Shown: positions 34,078 through 36,079 of the stretch, one piece after another
Position numbering within the stretch: the stretch's first letter is position 1
How the letters are laid out: each line of letters begins with the position of its first letter
Source: an uncultured Rickettsiales bacterium
Lineage (GTDB): Bacteria; Pseudomonadota; Alphaproteobacteria; Rickettsiales; UBA1997
Direction of reading: 5' to 3'
NCBI GenBank assembly: GCA_905478245.1
Contig: CAJQHT010000018.1
Coordinates: 1 to 36,079 of the forward strand
Length of the DNA stretch: 36,079 nt
Position numbers and translations under genes: made by a program
The notes under the pieces: generated by a model
The model's input: only the letters and a program-made list of their open reading frames with translations
Database searches by the model: none
Told to the model about the DNA's origin: nothing

Positions 34078-34531
34078 ATGACAGCAATATCAAAAGAATC
34101 AATAATAGAAATAAATAACAACCTTAGAGAATCAAAAATTGATAATCTTGGCAGGTCTTATGCTACCGGAAAAAGAAAAAATTCTATTGCTAGAGTGTGG
34201 ATCAAAAAAGGAAAAGGTAAAATAACCATCAATAATAAAGATATTCAAAAATATTTTGGCAGAGAAATACTTTCTGTAATTGCTAAACAACCCTTAGTTG
34301 CAACTAAAAATGACAATAAATTCGATATAGTAGCAACCGCAACAGGCGGTGGATTAAGTGGTCAAGCTGGAGCAATACTCCTTGGAATAAGTAAAGCCTT
34401 AGTTCTTTTTGACCCTTCAAATCACAGCATTTTAAGAAAGAGGCTTTTTAACGCGTGACTCAAGAATTGTTGAAAGAAAGAAATATGGCTTAAAGAAAGC
34501 TCGTAAAGCTCAAACTTATAGAAAAAGATAG
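34078..34531 (+). CDS. rpsI: 30S ribosomal protein S9, with an apparent frameshift near 34440
   Basis: Small-subunit protein whose basic C-terminal tail touches P-site tRNA. The frame from ATG 34078 reads normally ([23 protein letters not shown]...[17 protein letters not shown]...HSILRK) to codon 121 at 34440, then runs to an early TGA at 34456. The missing tail, [16 protein letters not shown]...QTYRKR and stop at 34529-34531, is intact in another frame from 34442. Reading AAG-AGG-C, the family expects one residue between LRK and GFLTRD, so loss of two bases from an AGAGAG-type run explains it. The perfect downstream tail argues for a sequencing or assembly error or a recoding event rather than a decayed gene, since S9 is needed for normal ribosomes. 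Confidence 0.9.
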
Positions 34532-34598
34532 ATATATTATTTATATCAAAATTATTTATCTTAAATTACTATAAAAATAAGCTTTTCTACGATATTTA

Positions 34599-34618
34599 TT
34601 CTTAACATCTCTTAAGAA
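34599..34618 (+). terminator. Possible terminator after rpsI
   Basis: TTCTTAA-CATCTC-TTAAGAA, a perfect seven-base stem, followed by CAATTCCTTTATTTT. The T run is imperfect. It lies 68 bases after the rpsI stop and 27 before the dxs start. Confidence 0.45.
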
Positions 34619-34645
34619 CAATTCCTTTATTTTAAATAATTACAC

Positions 34646-36079
34646 ATGAATAAAGATATTGTCAACGTTACATCAACATCCCTATTAGACAAAATCAACT
34701 ACCCTAAAGATTTAAAAAAGATCAATTCAGATCAATTAACAAATTTAGCAAAGGAATTACGATATAAAACCATTCAAGCAGTATCAAAAACAGGGGGTCA
34801 TCTGGGAGCTGGCCTTGGAGTTATTGAGCTAACAATCGCCCTGCACTACACATTTAACACGCCAAAAGATAAAATTATTTGGGATGTTGGGCATCAGGCC
34901 TATCCACACAAAATATTAACCGGTAGAAAAGACAAAATTCATACAATCAGGCAAGAAAATGGCCTTAGTGGCTTTACCAAAAGAAAAGAAAGTGAATATG
35001 ATCCATTTGGAACTGGACATAGCTCAACCTCAATATCAAGCGGTCTTGGCTTTGCGGCAGGAAGGGATATAAAAAAAGAAAAAACAGATATTATAGCGGT
35101 AATTGGTGATGGCGCCATGAGTGCCGGCATGGCATATGAAGCTCTAAATAATGCCGGAGCTATGCATAATAGATTAATTGTTATTCTAAATGACAATGAT
35201 ATGTCAATAGCTCCACCAGTTGGAGCAATGTCAAATTACCTCTCTAAACTTGCTACCTCTAAATCATATCTTAAATTACGCAAAATATTAAAGAAATTAC
35301 CAAAATCAATCTCTAAATATCCTAAAAAATTTGAAAAATTAATCAAAGATTGTTTTATGGGAGGGAATATTTTTGAAGAGATGGGTTTTTACTATATAGG
35401 ACCAATTGACGGGCATGATCTTAAAATATTACTACCTATATTAAAAAATATTAAAAATGACAATAGTAATACACCAATATTAATTCACTGCGTTACGCAA
35501 AAGGGTAAAGGCTATAATGAAACAATGAACTCCAATGACAAGCTTCATGCTGTTAAAAAATTTAATTTAAAAACCGGAATTCAAGAAAAGTCAAACAGTA
35601 AGAAATTAAGCTATAGCAAAATATTTGGACAGGTATTAACCAATCTAGCTAAAAAAGATAAAAATATATTAGCAATAACAGCAGCAATGCCAGATGGAAC
35701 TGGTCTTGATATCTTTGCTAAAGAATTTAACAGTAAAGAAGCAAAAAAGAGGCGCTTCTTTGACGTTGGAATAGCTGAACAGCACGCAGTTACCTTTGCT
35801 GCTGGACTTTCTTGTTGTAAAGGCTTAAAACCATATGTTGCTATATATTCAACATTTTTACAAAGAGCCTATGATCAAATAATACATGATGTTGCTATAC
35901 AAAATTTACCAGTTCGCTTTATAATTGATCGCGCTGGGTTTGTTGGGGCAGACGGAGCAACACATGCAGGATCATTCGACATAGCATTTCTAGCCAATAT
36001 TCCAAACTTTATTCTCATGGCACCAGCAAATGGAGAGGAATTAATAAAAATGATTAAATTATCAACAAAAATTAACAAT
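34646..36079 (+). CDS. dxs: 1-deoxy-D-xylulose-5-phosphate synthase, 5' part (3' end outside window)
   Basis: TPP enzyme that joins pyruvate and glyceraldehyde-3-phosphate in the first step of the MEP isoprenoid pathway. The frame is open from ATG 34646 to the window edge, 478 codons of a usual 620-640. It has the transketolase-like start ([29 protein letters not shown]), [16 protein letters not shown], the TPP/Mg motif [18 protein letters not shown], and in the second domain [17 protein letters not shown] with the catalytic Glu and [15 protein letters not shown]. All key residues in the visible part are present. The transketolase C-terminal domain lies beyond the edge. Confidence 0.96.
   Translation, partial: MNKDIVNVTSTSLLDKINYPKDLKKINSDQLTNLAKELRYKTIQAVSKTGGHLGAGLGVIELTIALHYTFNTPKDKIIWDVGHQAYPHKILTGRKDKIHTIRQENGLSGFTKRKESEYDPFGTGHSSTSISSGLGFAAGRDIKKEKTDIIAVIGDGAMSAGMAYEALNNAGAMHNRLIVILNDNDMSIAPPVGAMSNYLSKLATSKSYLKLRKILKKLPKSISKYPKKFEKLIKDCFMGGNIFEEMGFYYIGPIDGHDLKILLPILKNIKNDNSNTPILIHCVTQKGKGYNETMNSNDKLHAVKKFNLKTGIQEKSNSKKLSYSKIFGQVLTNLAKKDKNILAITAAMPDGTGLDIFAKEFNSKEAKKRRFFDVGIAEQHAVTFAAGLSCCKGLKPYVAIYSTFLQRAYDQIIHDVAIQNLPVRFIIDRAGFVGADGATHAGSFDIAFLANIPNFILMAPANGEELIKMIKLSTKINN

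Overview
The window is AT-rich (about 30 % GC in the lines I counted) and reads as part of the chromosome of an alphaproteobacterium, most likely a Rickettsiales-like lineage. The signs are a TrcR/DUF1013 regulator (an alphaproteobacterial family), a VirB4-VirB6 type IV secretion pair of the Rickettsiales sort with a very large Cys-rich VirB6, AmpG- and TolB-type genes, and strong A/T codon bias. A complete assimilatory sulfate pathway would be unexpected for a host-dependent Rickettsiales member, so a free-living or less reduced relative is possible. The taxonomic placement is inference.

Left part (1-10008, all minus strand): one long cysteine operon. Read in the direction of transcription it is leader peptide - cysG - cysH - cysJ - cysI - cysD - cysN - cysK - cysE, followed by the 5' half of a type I restriction-modification hsdM gene that is richer in GC and cut by the window edge. 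Together the cys genes take sulfate to APS (CysDN), APS to sulfite (CysH with the Fe-S cysteine pairs of APS reductases), sulfite to sulfide (CysIJ with CysG-made siroheme), and sulfide plus O-acetylserine to cysteine (CysE, CysK). No APS kinase is present and none is needed. Upstream of cysG lies an unlisted 35-codon ORF ending Cys-Cys-Cys-Cys-Arg-Cys-Cys-Cys-stop, followed by small hairpins and a terminator-like stem. This looks like a ribosome-mediated cysteine attenuator and is the most interesting signal in the window.

Middle part (10132-19744): rnhA (minus), then glmS and dnaB (plus), then three tandem paralogous type IV pilin-like genes (minus). Each pilin gene has its own sigma-70-like promoter and its own long palindromic terminator. 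The promoter regions and first 60 or so codons of copies 2 and 3 are almost identical while the 3' halves diverge. Next come lgt and queF, a highly structured repeat-rich intergenic region, and a tRNA-Gln(UUG) gene whose 3' end is duplicated about 300 bp away. Two copies of a dispersed repeat, one with imperfect terminal inverted repeats, sit at the 3' ends of rnhA and lgt.

Right part (19745-36079): yaaA (minus), trcR (plus), a compact minus-strand operon hslV-tolB-yejB-corC-rluC, then plus-strand ampG, virB4, virB6, the ribosomal pair rplM-rpsI (rpsI carries an apparent frameshift) and the 5' three quarters of dxs, which runs off the end.
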